DNA of 64,000 bases from Halalkaliarchaeum desulfuricum. Lineage in GTDB: Archaea > Halobacteriota > Halobacteria > Halobacteriales > Haloferacaceae. Location of the stretch: positions 1,054,001 to 1,118,000 of the forward strand of contig NZ_CP025066.1 in NCBI RefSeq assembly GCF_002952775.1. The letters are read 5' to 3'. The notes beneath the pieces are model-generated. The model was not told the origin of the DNA, did no database searches, and saw only the letters and a list, made by a program, of their open reading frames with translations. Within the stretch, counting starts at the first letter, position 1. Every line of letters starts with the position of its first letter. Position numbers and translations under genes: made by a program. This document shows, piece by piece, positions 25,224-34,653 of this stretch.

Positions 25224-26978
25224 ATGGTTTCAGAAGTAGCGCTTTCTTTTGATCTGGCTATCATTCTCCTCGCTGCGACTATCGCCGGATTCCTCGCCAG
25301 GCAGACCGGCCAGCCGACCATTATCGCCTACATCATCGCAGGGGTCATAATCGGCCCTGTCGTGCTCGGCCTCGTCGAGGTCACCGAACTCACGGAGACA
25401 CTCTCGGAACTGGGACTCGCGTTTCTGCTGTTCCTGCTCGGCATCAAGATGCGCATCGACGAGATCAAACACATCCTCTCGCCGATCGTCAAGATCTCGC
25501 TGCCGCAGATGGCCGCCGTCGCCGCCGTCGGAACCGGCGTCTCGCTGGCGCTTGGATTCGGCACGATGGAATCGATTATCATCGGCCTGGCGGTGATGTA
25601 CAGTTCAACTGCGGTCGTCATCAAGATGCTCACCGATCTCGGCGAGACGACCACCCTCCACGGCAAGATCGACGTCGGAATCTTGCTGCTCCAGGACGTC
25701 GTGGTCGTCATCATCCTGGCTGTCCTGGCAGCGGGCCGTCCCGAAAGCGCCGCGGAGGTCGGCACAACGCTCGCGGTCGTCCTCACGCTCGTGGCGATCA
25801 TCACCGTCGCAGCGTTGGCGGCCTCGAAGTACGCGCTCCCACCCATCTTCCGGCGGATCGCCGACAACAAGCAGATTTTCTTCCTCATCGCCATCTCGTG
25901 GGCGTTCCTCTTCGTGTTCGTCTCCGATAACGTCAACCTCTTTTTGGCGCCGTTAGGCATCACAGCCTACCTCTCGATCGAGATGGGCGCGTTCCTCGCC
26001 GGAGTCGCCATCGCCCAGCTCCCTTACAGCAAGGAACTGCAGGATCGGGTCAACCCACTGACCGACCTGTTCGTGATGATTTTCTTCGCGTCGGTCGCGT
26101 TGAGTCTCGATGCCGGTGAGCTCTTCTTCTACTGGCAGGAGGCCGTCATCGCGGCAGTAGTGTTGATGATCGGGAAGTTCGTCATCTTCTTCGCGCTCAT
26201 CAGCTGGCAGCGCTTCGACAGCGAGACGACGTTCTTCGGCAGTCTCTACATGATCCAGGTCAGCGAGTTCGGTGTGGTCGTCGCAACTGCCGCGGTCGTT
26301 GGCGACTTTATCGGCGTCGAAATTCTCGGCTTCCTCACGCTTGTAGCACTCATCACGATGGGCGTTTCGGTGTACTTCTTCGCCTACGGGGGCGCTCTCT
26401 ACGAGCGAGCGCAACCGTCCCTCTCGCGGTTCGAGGCCGAGGAGACCTTCGCCGAGGAGAAACGGGAGTACACAGACCACGCGGTCGTCGTCGGCTACGA
26501 CGACCTGACGCGGAACGTTCTCGAACTGCTGGACGACCACTACGACGACCTCGTCGTGGTCGACCGGCAGGCCGCCCACGTCACCCAACTCACCCAGAAG
26601 GGCTACGACGCGGTGTTCGGCGACATCGGGAGCGGCTCCATCCGGAAGGACATCGCCCTCAAGAAGGCTGATTTCGTTCTCTCGTCGTCGGACCAAATCG
26701 AGATCGGAAAGACGATACTGCGGGAGACGAGCCAGGACGCGACTGTCATTCTGGAGGCGGGCGACGACGAGGACGCCCGCGCGCTCTACGATCGAGGAGC
26801 TGACTACGTCATTCAAAGCGTTCCCCTGTCGTCGGAGCGTCTCGCCGACTACCTGGAAGCGCTGCTGGAAGATCCGGACACCTTCGAGGACGCAGCAGAA
26901 CGCGACGTCGAACTCCTCAAAGATCCGCAGCCGTTCCGGGACGTCCACGAACGGATGCGAGGTGATCTCGATGAGTGA
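25224..26978 (+). CDS. Kef-type cation:proton antiporter with RCK (TrkA-N) domain
   Basis: A 584-residue CPA2-family antiporter. It begins with about 12-13 membrane helices (residues 8-395), including LGLAFLLFLLGIKM and QVSEFGVVVATAAV. A cytoplasmic RCK/TrkA-N domain starts near 418 (HAVVVGYDDLTRNVLELLDD) and ends with a short acidic tail. It would exchange K+ or Na+ for H+, gated by a nucleotide on the RCK domain. It ends just before a second, distinct Kef gene. The pair lies 105 bp downstream of merA, so co-expression is possible. Confidence 0.88.
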   Translation: MVSEVALSFDLAIILLAATIAGFLARQTGQPTIIAYIIAGVIIGPVVLGLVEVTELTETLSELGLAFLLFLLGIKMRIDEIKHILSPIVKISLPQMAAVAAVGTGVSLALGFGTMESIIIGLAVMYSSTAVVIKMLTDLGETTTLHGKIDVGILLLQDVVVVIILAVLAAGRPESAAEVGTTLAVVLTLVAIITVAALAASKYALPPIFRRIADNKQIFFLIAISWAFLFVFVSDNVNLFLAPLGITAYLSIEMGAFLAGVAIAQLPYSKELQDRVNPLTDLFVMIFFASVALSLDAGELFFYWQEAVIAAVVLMIGKFVIFFALISWQRFDSETTFFGSLYMIQVSEFGVVVATAAVVGDFIGVEILGFLTLVALITMGVSVYFFAYGGALYERAQPSLSRFEAEETFAEEKREYTDHAVVVGYDDLTRNVLELLDDHYDDLVVVDRQAAHVTQLTQKGYDAVFGDIGSGSIRKDIALKKADFVLSSSDQIEIGKTILRETSQDATVILEAGDDEDARALYDRGADYVIQSVPLSSERLADYLEALLEDPDTFEDAAERDVELLKDPQPFRDVHERMRGDLDE

Positions 26979-27004
26979 ACCGCCACACGACGGAGGGGAT
27001 AAGG

Positions 27005-28684
27005 ATGTCTGAGATGCTGACTGCGGTGGCGATCATCTTCATCGTCGCCGGGCCGTTCCTGCTGTTCGCCAACCGGTATGACCTGCCGGCCGCACCGCTT
27101 TTGGTCCTCGCGGGGATCGTCGCCGGCTTCTTCATCGACGAGGCGCTGGCGCTGGAGCTCGCGCAGTTCGGCATCGCACTACTGGTGTTTACCTTCGGTG
27201 TGGGGATCCAGCTCTCCAGCATCGAGATTGTGCTCGCCGACAGCGAACTCACCGCCCTCGGACAGATCCTCGTGGTCGGGGCACTCGGCATCGGGTTCGG
27301 CGTTCTCTTCGGAATTCCGCTCGGTGAGGCGATCTATCTCGGCGTCGCCGTCGCGCTGTCCTCGACAATCGTGGGGACCGCGCTGTTGCAGACCGAGATC
27401 CGGACGGATCTCATCCGGGGCCGGCTGGGCGAGTCGATCCAGTTCGTGCAGGATCTGTTCGCGGTCGCGTTCATCCTCGTCGTGGGTGCCGGCGTTCTGG
27501 AACTCGATCCGATCGTCCTGCAGATCGGCTACGGCGCCGTCTTCCTGGTTGGCGCTGTCCTCGTCAATCGCTACGTGTTCGACGCGATGGGGCGACTCGC
27601 TGGGGGTTCAGACGAACTCATGATCGTCGGGGTTGTCTCGCTTTTGGTCGTGTTCGTCGGCGCGGCGGCGGCAGTCGGTATTCCGATCGTCGTCGGGGCG
27701 TTCGCCGCCGGGCTGGCAGTGCGCCACGAGCCGGGCGAGTATCTGGGGCTGTTCAACGGCCTAGAATCGATCAAGGACTTCTTCGTGGCCATCTTCTTCG
27801 TGACCGTCGGTGCGCTCGTCGTCCTCCCGTTCGTCCAGCTCGGCGTGGCCGAATCGGTCGAGAAGCTGGCGCTCGTGGCCGGGGTCGTGTTGTTGGCGGT
27901 GCTCGTGAAGCCGGCAGTGACGACCACGATCCTGATGTACAGGGGATATGAGGCGCGGACGGCGACGCTGACGGCGCTCAGCACCGACCAGATCAGCGAG
28001 TTCTCCCTGATAATCGCCATCGAGGCCCTGCTGGTCGGACTGTTGACGCAGGCGGTGTTCGACGCCATCGTCCTCGCTACCGCCGTGACGATGATCACTT
28101 CGACAGTGACCCAGCGATACAACGAGCGGATCTACCGGATGCTTTCGACACGTGGCCTCGTCTCGGTCCGTCACGACAAGATCGACGAACTGAGCGACGT
28201 CCCGGAGGACATCAGCGACCACGTGATCATCGTCGGCTACGGCCGGAAGGGCAGGCGGATGGTCGAAACCTGTGAGGAACTGAATCACCCCTACGTCGTT
28301 ATCGAAAACGACCCGGCGCTTCGAGAGGAGGTTCGCATTGACTGTGAAGCGTACGTCTTCGGCGACGCGATGGGGGATTACACCTGGGAGAAAGCCAACG
28401 CCGACGAGGCCCGAGTCATCGTGTCGGTGTCTGGTTCGGGGGTTATCTCCCGCCGACTGCTGGAGCTGGAGTACGACGCGACCCTCGTCCTCCGGGCCCG
28501 GGACGAACGCACCGCGCTCTCGCTGCTCGACGCAGGAGCCACCTACGTCGCCGTCCCGGACCTGCTGGCGGGCCAACAGTTGATCCAGTACGTCCGTGGA
28601 CTGCTCGAAGGCGACCTGTCGGCCGAGGAGCTGCGAACGGAGGGGATCGCAGAACTAGAAGAACCCGTCCGCCTCATCCTCTAA
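27005..28684 (+). CDS. Second Kef-type cation:proton antiporter with RCK (TrkA-N) domain
   Basis: A 559-residue CPA2 antiporter, different in sequence from its neighbour. The membrane domain covers about 5-370 (FTFGVGIQLSSIE, VALSSTIVGTALLQ, STDQISEFSLIIA), followed by an RCK domain from about 405 (HVIIVGYGRKGRRMVE). The ATG at 27005 follows GGAGGGG, a better start than the GTG at 26975; it lies 26 nt after the previous stop. The two may assemble as partners or act on different ions. The 3' end is followed by a tRNA-Gly T-arm-like sequence (28717-28731). Confidence 0.88.
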   Translation: MSEMLTAVAIIFIVAGPFLLFANRYDLPAAPLLVLAGIVAGFFIDEALALELAQFGIALLVFTFGVGIQLSSIEIVLADSELTALGQILVVGALGIGFGVLFGIPLGEAIYLGVAVALSSTIVGTALLQTEIRTDLIRGRLGESIQFVQDLFAVAFILVVGAGVLELDPIVLQIGYGAVFLVGAVLVNRYVFDAMGRLAGGSDELMIVGVVSLLVVFVGAAAAVGIPIVVGAFAAGLAVRHEPGEYLGLFNGLESIKDFFVAIFFVTVGALVVLPFVQLGVAESVEKLALVAGVVLLAVLVKPAVTTTILMYRGYEARTATLTALSTDQISEFSLIIAIEALLVGLLTQAVFDAIVLATAVTMITSTVTQRYNERIYRMLSTRGLVSVRHDKIDELSDVPEDISDHVIIVGYGRKGRRMVETCEELNHPYVVIENDPALREEVRIDCEAYVFGDAMGDYTWEKANADEARVIVSVSGSGVISRRLLELEYDATLVLRARDERTALSLLDAGATYVAVPDLLAGQQLIQYVRGLLEGDLSAEELRTEGIAELEEPVRLIL

Positions 28685-28737
28685 CTTAACGCGACCGTAG
28701 GCAAAGCGTATACTGTCCCGGGATTCAATTCGTGACC

Positions 28738-28944
28738 ATGAGACGACCGGATGAACGGATGATCCCGGCTGAAAATCGAAAATGGTACCGCCTCGGTACT
28801 GCCATAGCGTTCTTCTGGGCAGCTTTCGTCGTGGTTTTGCTGTTGGCACTCGAGTGGAACCTGTTCTACGGGCTGGTGTTTGCAACGGTCGTTAGCGTGG
28901 TGTTTGGGATTGCGTTCACGTACTTCGTCTTGTACGTTTACTGA
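28738..28944 (+). CDS. Small two-helix membrane protein
   Basis: A 68-residue protein with a polar, charged N terminus (RRPDERMIPAENRKW) and two hydrophobic helices (about 20-40 and 44-66). GCGTATACTG lies about 27 nt before the ATG, supporting a real leaderless gene. A GTG six bases earlier is an alternative start. The function is unknown. Confidence 0.55.
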   Translation: MRRPDERMIPAENRKWYRLGTAIAFFWAAFVVVLLLALEWNLFYGLVFATVVSVVFGIAFTYFVLYVY

Positions 28945-29088
28945 TCGCTCATTCAGGTCAATCCTCTGTCGGTGGGTTGCCGTCCCCTATAGTCCATGTA
29001 CGTCACCGATCGAATCTGTAGGTTGTCGTCGGTTATTATGAAGGCTAATGTAAACGAACGCACTACTGGAACGCTTCGAAGCCACCGC

Positions 29089-30285
29089 TCAGGGATCCGT
29101 CTCTCCGCCGACGAGCCCCGAAAGAACCCGTTCGAGATCGTCGATGGGGAGATCCCGTACGGCAGTGTCGACGGTCGTCTGTTCCTTGTAGCCCGACCCC
29201 GTTAGAATGCCGACAACGTCGTCATCCGCACCGAGAGTATCGGATCGAGTCAATTCCTCGATCGCCGAAAGGACGAGCGCACTGGACGGTTCCACCGAGA
29301 GCCCGGCTTCTTCGGCGAGTTGTCGCATGGCGGCCCTGATCTCGTCGTCTTCGATCGAGAGCACGGCCCCACCAGTCTCGCGAACAGCAGTCAGGGCTCT
29401 CGTCCCGCTCGGTGGGTCTTCGTTCGCAATCGACACCGCAATCGTCTCCTCACCGTCGACAGCCGTCACCGCCGCTGACCCAGCCCGGTAGCTCTGGGCG
29501 ATCGGATCACAGCGGGCCGCCTGGACGAGATACAGACGAGGCATTGCCGACGAATCGAGCAATTCAGCCGTCTCGAGTTCCCGCAGTGCCTTCCAGATCC
29601 CGCTCGCGTTCCCACCGCTGCTCACCGGAAGGACGATCGCATCCGGAGCCCCGGGGGCAAATGCCTCGCAGATTTCGTATGCCACCGTCTTCTGTCCGGC
29701 GACCCGCAGTGGCGTATCCGAGTTGACGAACTCGATATCCACGTCGAGATTGAGGGTCTCCTCATACAGATCGCCATACGATCCGATCGCGCGAAACAGG
29801 TGCGGATCGTGTTGTCCGATGAGTTCGAGGCGTTCACGAGGCGTCTCCTCGGCGACGAGTACTGCACACTCCAGGTCGACACTGGCAGCGTGGGCGGCGA
29901 CGCTCAAGGCCATGTTCCCATGCGAAACGGTCCCAACCCAGGTCGTGCCGTCGGCAACTGCGTAACTGATGCCGACCGCACTCCCGCGATCCTTGAAACT
30001 CCCGGTCGGATTGAGCCCCTCGAGCTTCAGGTGGATTCGTGGCCCGTCCGCAGATTCGAGCCCTCGATTGCGATGAAGTGGCGTGTTGCCGGACACACGG
30101 GACAGTCCCACGGGTTCATTCACGGGTAAGACATCCACATAGCGCCAGATTCCCATCCCTTCGTCGGGCCAGTCAAAATCGCGTGTGTCGGTGTCGAACC
30201 AGTGTGGTTCGCCGCAGTTACAACGTTTGCGATCACGGAGGTCGTCCGTTGCCCCGCAGTCGTAACATCGCACCCGGGTATCCAT
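29089..30285 (-). CDS. thrC: Threonine synthase-like PLP enzyme
   Basis: A 398-residue fold-type II pyridoxal-phosphate enzyme. An N-terminal Cys knuckle (CYDCG ... CNCGEP, 7-26) precedes the PLP-Lys motif NPTGSFKDRG (about 92-101), and the phosphate-binding loop VSSGGNASG is near 226. Threonine synthase converts O-phosphohomoserine to threonine. The neighbours do not include thrB or hom, and haloarchaea carry several paralogs, so a related beta-replacement or elimination reaction is possible. The ATG at 30285 is preceded by GCTTTACT about 25 nt upstream. Confidence 0.75.
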   Translation of the reverse strand: MDTRVRCYDCGATDDLRDRKRCNCGEPHWFDTDTRDFDWPDEGMGIWRYVDVLPVNEPVGLSRVSGNTPLHRNRGLESADGPRIHLKLEGLNPTGSFKDRGSAVGISYAVADGTTWVGTVSHGNMALSVAAHAASVDLECAVLVAEETPRERLELIGQHDPHLFRAIGSYGDLYEETLNLDVDIEFVNSDTPLRVAGQKTVAYEICEAFAPGAPDAIVLPVSSGGNASGIWKALRELETAELLDSSAMPRLYLVQAARCDPIAQSYRAGSAAVTAVDGEETIAVSIANEDPPSGTRALTAVRETGGAVLSIEDDEIRAAMRQLAEEAGLSVEPSSALVLSAIEELTRSDTLGADDDVVGILTGSGYKEQTTVDTAVRDLPIDDLERVLSGLVGGETDP

Positions 30286-30516
30286 GGTATCCGTTGATCC
30301 GGTTCGGAGTAAAGCGTTCCTGTCACCTGGTGGAACGTATGTTTCACGTGGGAAGCTTACTCGCAGGATTCTCTGAAATAATGGATCACGTTTGGTGGCT
30401 CCTGAATTTGGGGCGTGAATTGTGAATCATGGACGCTTCGTCAGCGTGTTCGAGCGCGTTACGGAGATTTTCAGCGGTGGCGGTAGTCGAAAAGGGGAGC
30501 AGTGATAATCTTCTGA

Positions 30517-30531
30517 GATACTTTTAAGGGC
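30517..30531 (+). promoter_or_regulatory. Box A promoter of the universal stress protein gene
   Basis: GATACTTTTAAGGGC lies about 28 nt before the ATG at 30553, the standard spacing for a leaderless mRNA. Confidence 0.55.
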
Positions 30532-30552
30532 CATTTGAGACAACACGTAGGT

Positions 30553-30981
30553 ATGTACACGGTCCTTCTCGCTGTTGATAAAGAGCAACGGAATGTCCAG
30601 AAGCTCGCAGACGTTGTCATCGACTTTCCGGGATCCCCCGAAGAGAAAAAAGCTGTAATCGTGAACGTCGAACGCGAGTTCGACACCCCAGACGAGGGGG
30701 AGCGGGTGTCATCGGAAGACATGTTCGACGCGTCGAACATACCGAAAAGCGTCACCATGGTCAAGGAGCGCCTCGATTCGGCCGGGATCGAAACGACGAT
30801 CCGCCGTGAACACGGTGAACCGTCGGATAAAATCCTGGAAATTGCCGACGTTATCGACGCCGACAACATCGTTATCGGTGGGAAAAAGCGCTCTCCAGCA
30901 GGCAAAGCGCTGTTCGGTAGCGTGACACAGTCAGTCATTCTGGAGGCCGAACGACCGGTTACCGTGATTCAACGGGAATGA
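30553..30981 (+). CDS. Universal stress protein (UspA family)
   Basis: A 142-residue cytoplasmic alpha/beta protein. It begins MYTVLLAVDKEQRN and has the ATP-binding pattern G-x2-G-x9-G-(S/T) in IGGKKRSPAGKALFGSVTQ, ending PVTVIQRE. It should bind ATP and form dimers. It converges on the TAXI/TRAP transporter genes 69 bp away. In Halomonas the UspA protein TeaD regulates a TRAP transporter, so a link is plausible but unproven here. Confidence 0.85.
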   Translation: MYTVLLAVDKEQRNVQKLADVVIDFPGSPEEKKAVIVNVEREFDTPDEGERVSSEDMFDASNIPKSVTMVKERLDSAGIETTIRREHGEPSDKILEIADVIDADNIVIGGKKRSPAGKALFGSVTQSVILEAERPVTVIQRE

Positions 30982-31049
30982 GAGAGGAAAGGGTGGCCGA
31001 CTGCTCTTAGTAGTGTTCGAAAATATCCTCACAAGTACCGCCAGCGGTC

Positions 31050-33122
31050 CTACCCTCGATCGATCACTGAAGCCATCGGAAACGGCCGATCTGTCGCTAC
31101 CGTGCGGTAGACCAGGAACGTCAGAACAAACACACCGATTCCGGCAATCTGGAACAGCCTGACCGGGGCGATCATGACGAAAACACCCAGCCAGAACATG
31201 CCGAAACGGAGTGGATAGGCGAACCGTCGCTTCAGTCCGAACGGGTAGTTGAGGGCATAAATAATTGTTATCGAACCCATCATGATCACAGATGCGGTTA
31301 TCAACGTATTCAGATCGATCACCGTCGAAACCAGTTCTGGATGATAAATGAACGAAATCGGCAAGACGAACAGTGGTGCAGCGATGGTGATCGCAACACC
31401 ACATGACCGCCAGAAGTTCGAGCCGGCAATCCCGGAGGCAACTACGACCGCGATAGCCACCGGTGGCGTTACGCCCGCCATCACGGCGGCGTAGAACACC
31501 ATGTAGTGTGCGGCAAGTTCCGGAACCGCGAAGACGTTGACAAACGTCGGTGCGACGAGTGTCGAGACGATAACGTATGCTGCCACCGTCGGCATACCGA
31601 CGCCCATTACGATACAGACACCCATCCCGAACAACACGGCGATAAGCAGGACACCACCAGACAGCTCCATCAACATAATGGCGATTCGTGACGGCACACC
31701 GGTAGTCATCAGCAGGTCGACGACGCCGTTGACGGCGGCGAGGATGATCGCTATCGGAGCGAGGATGACCGCGCCTCGCCGGAAGCCGTGGATCGTGCGG
31801 CCAGTTTCTGTGAGGAACGTGTCGACGATTCGGTGTCCGCGAACGGTCCCTGCGACTCGAAGGACCGAGTTTTTGCCCCAGCGATCGCTGAGTTCGACCC
31901 GTGCGGATTGATGCCCGGTTACCACACCGTACGTCGATTGCAAGACCGGTGTCGTAATTCCCAGGATGACCATCGCGACGATCGTGTACAGTGCGGAAGT
32001 CATTACCGTCCACTGCAAATAGCCGAGTGTGAACAACAGGATCGCGAACGGGATACCGAACCGGGTCCCCTCCACGACCTTGTCTGCGGTCGTCAATTCG
32101 TCGTCGAAGTAATCGGCGAAGTCCATGCTCTGTCCACCGATCTCGTTGATGGACGTGTAGTGGACAGCAACGAGCACGGAAAACACCAGAATCGCCGCCG
32201 GGAGGAGGCCCGCAATAACCACGTCGATATAGGGAATCCCCAGTACCGACGCCATCACGAACGCCGAGGCACCCATGACGGGCGGGAGCACCTGCCCCGA
32301 GGTGGAGGCAGTTCCCTCGATACCGGCTGCCGTACGGCCGGAGAGCCCTGCGTCCATCATTGTCGGGATCGTAAAGGATCCGGTCATCCCTGCATTGGCG
32401 GCGTAGCTCCCGTTGATAGAGCCGATCACTGCGCTCGCAATGACTGCCGTTTGGGCCACGCCGGATTCGATGAACTTGGCGCTAACAATCGCGATTCGTA
32501 AGATCAAATCGAACGCCCCGAAGGCGAACAATAACCCTGCATACAGCAGGAATGGTGCAATCCAGGCGGCCGTCAACTGCGTCAGTGAGCCGTAGAAGCC
32601 GGCCAGATCCGTAAACAGCATCTGCAACATAAACGTCGTGTCGATCCCGGCATGTCCGAACAGGCCGGGGACGTAGTTCCCAAACACGGCGTACAGCATC
32701 GTCCCACCGACGAGCGCGAGGAAGATGTTTCCATAGGATCGCCAGGTCAGATAAAGAATGACGGTGACGACGAGCCAGCCGAGTCGATACTCGTGATCGT
32801 AGGCCCATCCCTGTCGACTAATGTAGAACCCCTGATAGTCGTTCCAGATGTAGATACTCGCGGCAATCATCACCAGTGCGGCCGCAAACAGGATGAGCAA
32901 ATCCAGATAATCCTCGTCTTCGATGGATTCTTTGGCTTCCTTGATGGCGTACAGGACGAGGATTCCCCCGAGGAACAACACCCCGTACTGGGATCGGCTG
33001 ATGTCCTGAGTCCAGGCCCACCAGAGAACCAGTGCCCACAGAATAAGGGCACCGACAGTGATGGCGTAATCGAGTATTGTGACGTTGATCTGTTGTATCC
33101 GAGACGCTGTTTCAGTACTCAT
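31050..33122 (-). CDS. TRAP transporter fused permease (DctQM type, TAXI system)
   Basis: A 690-residue integral membrane protein from the ATG at 33122. The N-terminal third corresponds to the small 4-helix subunit, and the rest to the large DctM-like subunit. Family motifs include GSINGSYAANAGMTGSFTIP, GQVLPPVMGASAFVMA and GVTPPVAIAVVVASGIAG. It would import an organic acid or related solute using an ion gradient and the adjacent binding protein. It lies 71 nt downstream of that gene and is probably co-transcribed with it. The substrate is not predictable. Confidence 0.87.
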   Translation of the reverse strand: MSTETASRIQQINVTILDYAITVGALILWALVLWWAWTQDISRSQYGVLFLGGILVLYAIKEAKESIEDEDYLDLLILFAAALVMIAASIYIWNDYQGFYISRQGWAYDHEYRLGWLVVTVILYLTWRSYGNIFLALVGGTMLYAVFGNYVPGLFGHAGIDTTFMLQMLFTDLAGFYGSLTQLTAAWIAPFLLYAGLLFAFGAFDLILRIAIVSAKFIESGVAQTAVIASAVIGSINGSYAANAGMTGSFTIPTMMDAGLSGRTAAGIEGTASTSGQVLPPVMGASAFVMASVLGIPYIDVVIAGLLPAAILVFSVLVAVHYTSINEIGGQSMDFADYFDDELTTADKVVEGTRFGIPFAILLFTLGYLQWTVMTSALYTIVAMVILGITTPVLQSTYGVVTGHQSARVELSDRWGKNSVLRVAGTVRGHRIVDTFLTETGRTIHGFRRGAVILAPIAIILAAVNGVVDLLMTTGVPSRIAIMLMELSGGVLLIAVLFGMGVCIVMGVGMPTVAAYVIVSTLVAPTFVNVFAVPELAAHYMVFYAAVMAGVTPPVAIAVVVASGIAGSNFWRSCGVAITIAAPLFVLPISFIYHPELVSTVIDLNTLITASVIMMGSITIIYALNYPFGLKRRFAYPLRFGMFWLGVFVMIAPVRLFQIAGIGVFVLTFLVYRTVATDRPFPMASVIDRG

Positions 33123-33193
33123 TGATAGATGGATTGGCGATTGATCCACTGCTCGCTCCACTGTTCGAAACGGGCTGCCCAGCCGCAGGGCAG

Positions 33194-34324
33194 TTAGTTC
33201 ACGTAATCGCCGACCATGTCACGGTCGCCGACGACCCAGTCGTCCTCCCAGACGTCGTTGTCCTGGTAATATTCGGCGGCACCCGGGTGGATCGGGTAGT
33301 CGGAGAGCGTCGGTGCCGCCGCACTCTCCGTGTCACTTGGCGTGAACCGTCGTTCGGCATCGCGCACGGTGTCGCCGTGTTCTGCCGCGATCCGAGTCAG
33401 TTCGTACACGGGTTCATCCGGTGTGTCGGGATGGAACGCGAACGTCACGTTGAGATCCCATGAAATGATCTCGTCGGCGTCGATATCCTGGCCCCAGTTG
33501 AAGTCCTCTACAGGGTTCTCGTACCGACTGAATCCGGCGCCGGCGAATCCCTGAACGGATTCGACAAGTGCGTCGGTGTGTTCGACGTATCTGACGTCGA
33601 CCCGGGAGTCGTATTCGACGACAAAACCGGTGTTACCGACCCCAGGCGTCCCGTATGCGATGGCAGCGTCGATGCGTCCTTCTTCCATCGCACCCGGTGC
33701 GTCCGAGACGTCCATGTCGACGATGTCCATCTGCTCGTAAATGTCGGCCGTCGGTTCTTGCGACCACACTTCGAGCGTCGTCGCCCGGGTCGAATAGCCC
33801 GGTTCCGCCGGATACACGCTGGCCCCGGCGAGGTCGTCGAACGTTTGAATGTCAGTGTCCTCCCGTGCCATTATATAAATACTATACGGGAACGCGAGGA
33901 AGCCCTGCCACGGGAGGAAATCGACCGGATCCTCCTCGAACATGTCCAGGTGATTCTGGGCCTTATCCATCGTGTTCGTGTCGGTAATGCCGCCATCGAA
34001 GGCGTCCTGCTGGAGCCGACGGACCGTTCCGACGTACCCAGGGCTCTCCACGGTGGCGTAATTGACCATGTCACTTTCGGCGGACACAGCCGCTTCGAAG
34101 GCCAGTCCGACATCCATCGTGCCACCAGCTGACGTTCCGATACTGATGTCGTATTCTGCGTCCTCGTCAGTATCGTCGTCGTCATCGTCATCTACGCCAT
34201 TATCGTCTTCGAGTGGGTCATCATCCGGATCCACGTCATCTCCGAGACATCCAGCAATTCCCACCACACTCATGCCACCGGCCGCTTGCAAGAAGCGACG
34301 GCGGTTCGGTTTTTTGCTTGTCAT
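33194..34324 (-). CDS. TAXI-family TRAP transporter solute-binding lipoprotein
   Basis: A 376-residue exported protein from the ATG at 34324. NRRRFLQAAGGMSVVGIAGC shows a Tat motif and a lipobox. A long Asp-rich linker (about 28-58) leads to the TAXI domain beginning YDISIGTSAGGTMDVG. Other family features are GGITDTNTMDKAQ and the GAMEEGRIDAAIAYGTPG loop. It captures the solute outside the cell for the fused permease. GAATTTATATAATAAAAG (about 34346-34363) lies about 30 nt upstream as a strong AT-rich promoter. Confidence 0.88.
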   Translation of the reverse strand: MTSKKPNRRRFLQAAGGMSVVGIAGCLGDDVDPDDDPLEDDNGVDDDDDDDTDEDAEYDISIGTSAGGTMDVGLAFEAAVSAESDMVNYATVESPGYVGTVRRLQQDAFDGGITDTNTMDKAQNHLDMFEEDPVDFLPWQGFLAFPYSIYIMAREDTDIQTFDDLAGASVYPAEPGYSTRATTLEVWSQEPTADIYEQMDIVDMDVSDAPGAMEEGRIDAAIAYGTPGVGNTGFVVEYDSRVDVRYVEHTDALVESVQGFAGAGFSRYENPVEDFNWGQDIDADEIISWDLNVTFAFHPDTPDEPVYELTRIAAEHGDTVRDAERRFTPSDTESAAAPTLSDYPIHPGAAEYYQDNDVWEDDWVVGDRDMVGDYVN

Positions 34325-34653
34325 GCGTGACAATCTATACCAGAATCTTTTATTATATAAATTCTTCGCCACCCCTCCAACGATGTGTCAGTTTTTTATC
34401 CTGAGGGACGTTCTATTTTTGCAACCAACATCAATACGAACAACTCCATTTACAATCCCCATATATCACTGTACATACTTATTAACTAAAAATTTATTTA
34501 AGGGTTTCAGCGGGGTGTTTTACAGGATGCACGAATACAGCCATGGACTTGCAAATTTCGGAAAATGCCACTCTGTTCACTCTGACGTCGGATGGATCGG
34601 GAGAGACGATCAAGGAGATCTGTGATCACCGAGAGCCGCCGAACGGATTTCAT
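34325..34653. other. AT-rich intergenic region upstream of the TAXI operon
   Basis: A 330-bp stretch clearly richer in A+T than the rest of the window. It contains the binding-protein promoter (about 34346-34363 on the minus strand) and an A/T block TTAACTAAAAATTTATTTAA near 34481-34500. I see no gene in it. The composition hints at an imported segment or a regulatory leader. Confidence 0.5.

Noticed and set aside
30420-30534. Protein fragment on the minus strand (AENLRNALEHADEAS)
   Set aside because: A short stretch that looks protein-like, but it has no start, no recognisable family and overlaps the usp promoter region.
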